Positions 30,071-32,005 of a stretch of 32,005 bases of DNA are shown here, piece after piece. The notes under the pieces were generated by a model. It searched no databases and was not told the DNA's origin. It saw only the letters and a list, made by a program, of their open reading frames with translations. Made by a program: the position numbers and the translations under genes. How positions within the stretch are numbered: position 1 is the first letter of the stretch; each line of letters opens with the position of its first letter. The stretch comes from an uncultured Variovorax sp. Its GTDB lineage: Bacteria > Pseudomonadota > Gammaproteobacteria > Burkholderiales > Burkholderiaceae_C. The stretch spans positions 1 to 32,005 of the forward strand of contig CAJYQC010000501.1 in NCBI GenBank assembly GCA_913776885.1. Direction: 5' to 3'.

Positions 30071-32005
30071 TGACGCGATTTCCCCGCCGTGTCACCGCCA
30101 TCGTCTATGGCGTGGCGCTGGCGTTTCTCGTCACCGTGGGGACGGTGGCCTCCGTCATCGTCTGGGAGGCCAGACAGAAGGCCATCGTCGATCACGAGAA
30201 CCAGACGGTCCGCTTCGTGGGTGGTTCCGAGGCCGCGCTCAATCGCGCGCTGCTGAGCGTCGACATGCTGCTCGCAGGCGCCAACGAGATCGTGCGCGGC
30301 TCGACCGCCGCCAGCGCCGGCGACGACGCGAAAAGCCCCGGCCCGCGCCAGCTGCTCGAGAGCCTGGTTCGGCAGAACCTGCTCGTGCGCCACGTCGCCT
30401 TCGTCGATGCGCGAGGCACTGTGCTGGCATCCTCGGACCGGCGCGGCGACCGCCTGCCGCTCGCGCTGCCCGATGGCTTCGTCGACAGCGTGCTCGCCAA
30501 GCCCGTGTCCACGCTGGCGATCAGCCTGCCGGCCACGAGCATGGTGACCTCGCAGAAGGTGCTGTATCTCGCCCGCGCCGTGACGCTGGCAGACGGCTCG
30601 CGCATCCTGGCGGTGGCGGAGGTGCAGCTGTCGCTGCTCACGACGATCATGACCCAGGGTGCCGGCCTGCGCGGCCTGGAGGTCACGCTGGAGCGCGACG
30701 CCGGTCCGCTCCTTGCGAGCCTGCCGACGCGCGACGACCTGGGCGGCCGGCAGATCGAGCCGCCGCTGCACGAACAGACCAGCGACGGCAGGCCGCAGCG
30801 CATGGCTGCACGCCTGAGCGGTGAACCGGCCATCGTGGTGGCCCGCCCCACGCTGCACCGAAACCTGCTGATCGTGGCCAGCATGCCGATGAGCGCTGCG
30901 CTGCGGGACTGGCGCCGCGAGAGAAGCCTGATCGCGTGGACTGGCGCGCTGATCGCGCTGATGATCGTCGCCGTGGCGTGCTTCGCGCACCTGCAGCTGC
31001 TGCGCCAATGGCGCTCACGCGTGGAGGTTGTGCGATCCAAGGCCACGCTCGATCAGGCGCTGGAGTCGATGGTCGACGGCTTCATCCTCCTGGACGCGGA
31101 GCATCGCGTGCTCACCTGGAACCGCCGCTTCGTCGCGATGTTCCCGTGGACTGCTTCGATGATCGCGCCGGGGCTTCCCTTCCAGCGCATCATGGATGAA
31201 ACCGCAAGGCACGTGGTGCACGGCGGCGGGCCCATCGGCTGGTCGGCGCTGAATGTGCCCCAGTTGGCACAGCCGCACTCCGAACAGGAGGCGCTGCTGC
31301 AGAACGGCCAGGTGATCCGCGCGGCCCGCAGCCGCACACCCGATGGCGGCATGGTGTGCGTCTACCAGGACATCACCGAGAAGCGTCGCCACACGGCCGC
31401 CATCATCGAGAGCAAGGCACAGCTGCAGGCCACGCTCGATGCCCTGCCCGACCTGCTGCTCGAAGTCGGGCTCGACGGCCGCTGCCATGGCCACCACACG
31501 CCGCGGGTGCCCTTCCCGGCCACAGGACTCGAAAACCCCGTGGGACGTACCCTGCAGGAACTGCTGCCGCCCGACGCCGCCTCGCAGGTGATGGCGGCCC
31601 TGCGCGAAGCCCACGCCAGCGGCTATTCGGCAGGGCGCCAGTTCGAGCGGCGCGACCAGGGCGAACGCACCTGGTTCGAGATCTCGGCGTCGCGGAAATC
31701 GCTCGACGAAGCAGACGGCGAGACGGTCGCTGGCCCGCTCGACGAACCGTCGGCCGGCAGCGATGCGAGCGGCGCCCGCTTCATCGTGATCCTGCGCGAC
31801 ATCACTCAGAGCAAGCGCGCGGCACGCGAGATCGAACACCTCGCCTTCTACGACACCCTCACCGGCCTGCCCAATCGGCGGCGGCTGCTCGACCGCCTTC
31901 ACCAGACCATCGGCGACGCCGCGCAGCGCCCCGGGCTGTGCGCGCTGCTGTTTCTCGATCTGGACAACTTCAAGACATTGAACGACGCGCTCGGCCACGA
32001 TGTGG
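30070..32005 (+). CDS. Membrane sensor with periplasmic domain, two PAS domains and GGDEF (diguanylate cyclase), partial
   Basis: The 645 visible residues run off the right edge. The layout is: basic N-terminus (MTRFPRR), transmembrane helix 1 (about 10-32), a periplasmic region of about 250 residues that looks like a dCache-type sensor (with HVAFVDARGTVLASSDRRG), transmembrane helix 2 (about 286-308), PAS domain 1 (about 327-430, MVDGFILLDAEHRVLTWN, ending VYQDITEKRR), PAS domain 2 (about 445-575, ending ILRDITQSKRA) and the start of a GGDEF domain (FYDTLTGLPNRRRLLDRL, then LFLDLDNFKTLNDALGHDV). The GGDEF signature itself and any EAL domain lie outside. The product should make cyclic di-GMP in response to a periplasmic ligand, probably together with the binding protein encoded just upstream. 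Confidence 0.92.
   Translation, partial: MTRFPRRVTAIVYGVALAFLVTVGTVASVIVWEARQKAIVDHENQTVRFVGGSEAALNRALLSVDMLLAGANEIVRGSTAASAGDDAKSPGPRQLLESLVRQNLLVRHVAFVDARGTVLASSDRRGDRLPLALPDGFVDSVLAKPVSTLAISLPATSMVTSQKVLYLARAVTLADGSRILAVAEVQLSLLTTIMTQGAGLRGLEVTLERDAGPLLASLPTRDDLGGRQIEPPLHEQTSDGRPQRMAARLSGEPAIVVARPTLHRNLLIVASMPMSAALRDWRRERSLIAWTGALIALMIVAVACFAHLQLLRQWRSRVEVVRSKATLDQALESMVDGFILLDAEHRVLTWNRRFVAMFPWTASMIAPGLPFQRIMDETARHVVHGGGPIGWSALNVPQLAQPHSEQEALLQNGQVIRAARSRTPDGGMVCVYQDITEKRRHTAAIIESKAQLQATLDALPDLLLEVGLDGRCHGHHTPRVPFPATGLENPVGRTLQELLPPDAASQVMAALREAHASGYSAGRQFERRDQGERTWFEISASRKSLDEADGETVAGPLDEPSAGSDASGARFIVILRDITQSKRAAREIEHLAFYDTLTGLPNRRRLLDRLHQTIGDAAQRPGLCALLFLDLDNFKTLNDALGHDV

Noticed and set aside
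1-32005. CRISPR arrays, tRNA or rRNA genes, integrases, transposases
   Set aside because: I looked for regular spacer-repeat patterns, cloverleaf ends and transposase or integrase motifs by eye and saw none; a short tRNA could still be missed without a search tool.

Overview
The window looks like chromosomal DNA of a high-GC betaproteobacterium, most likely Burkholderiales/Comamonadaceae and plausibly Variovorax or a close relative. The reasons are the codon use, the TctC/Bug-type solute-binding protein, the many LysR and AraC regulators, and intergenic hairpin elements of a kind I associate with this family. This assignment is inference, because no rRNA or marker gene is present. About twenty protein genes, one clear pseudogene and one truncated regulator gene are supported. 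I found no tRNA, rRNA, CRISPR array, integrase or insertion sequence.

Region 1 (1-8399, minus strand) is a catabolic operon for hydroquinone. In transcription order it holds a LysR regulator, the small and large subunits of a two-subunit iron-dependent hydroquinone 1,2-dioxygenase, an aldehyde dehydrogenase that fits 4-hydroxymuconic semialdehyde dehydrogenase, a TctC/Bug periplasmic binding protein, maleylacetate reductase, and the binding protein and one ATPase of a Liv-type ABC importer that runs off the left edge. Together these would convert hydroquinone through 4-hydroxymuconic semialdehyde and maleylacetate to 3-oxoadipate. Two different uptake proteins are built into the same transcription unit.

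Region 2 (8573-13747) is a second LysR gene divergent from dabB-dabA, a membrane-bound energy-coupled inorganic carbon accumulation system. A dyad-rich 97-base divergent promoter region lies between them.

Region 3 (13837-19880) holds single genes: a DUF2272 CHAP-like protein, a PhoD-like metallophosphatase, a Tat-exported alpha/beta hydrolase of the non-heme haloperoxidase type with an AraC regulator upstream on the other strand, and a short catalase with an unusual residue at the catalytic Asn position.

Region 4 (about 20046-21910) is decayed. It contains a frameshifted remnant of a membrane protein, a small GNAT acetyltransferase, an AraC-type regulator lacking its DNA-binding domain, and about 500 bases with no convincing gene.

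Region 5 (21911-28705) is defence-like. A WGR-DUF4303 protein converges on a 1976-residue multidomain protein with transglutaminase-like, DUF4011, SF1 helicase, Vsr-like nuclease and DUF3320 parts. I recall this architecture as the Hhe anti-phage system.

Region 6 (29027-right edge) is an orphan TRAP-type periplasmic binding protein translationally coupled to a membrane sensor (periplasmic domain, two PAS domains, GGDEF) that is cut by the window end. This looks like a two-gene ligand-to-c-di-GMP module and is the best candidate here for an under-described system.
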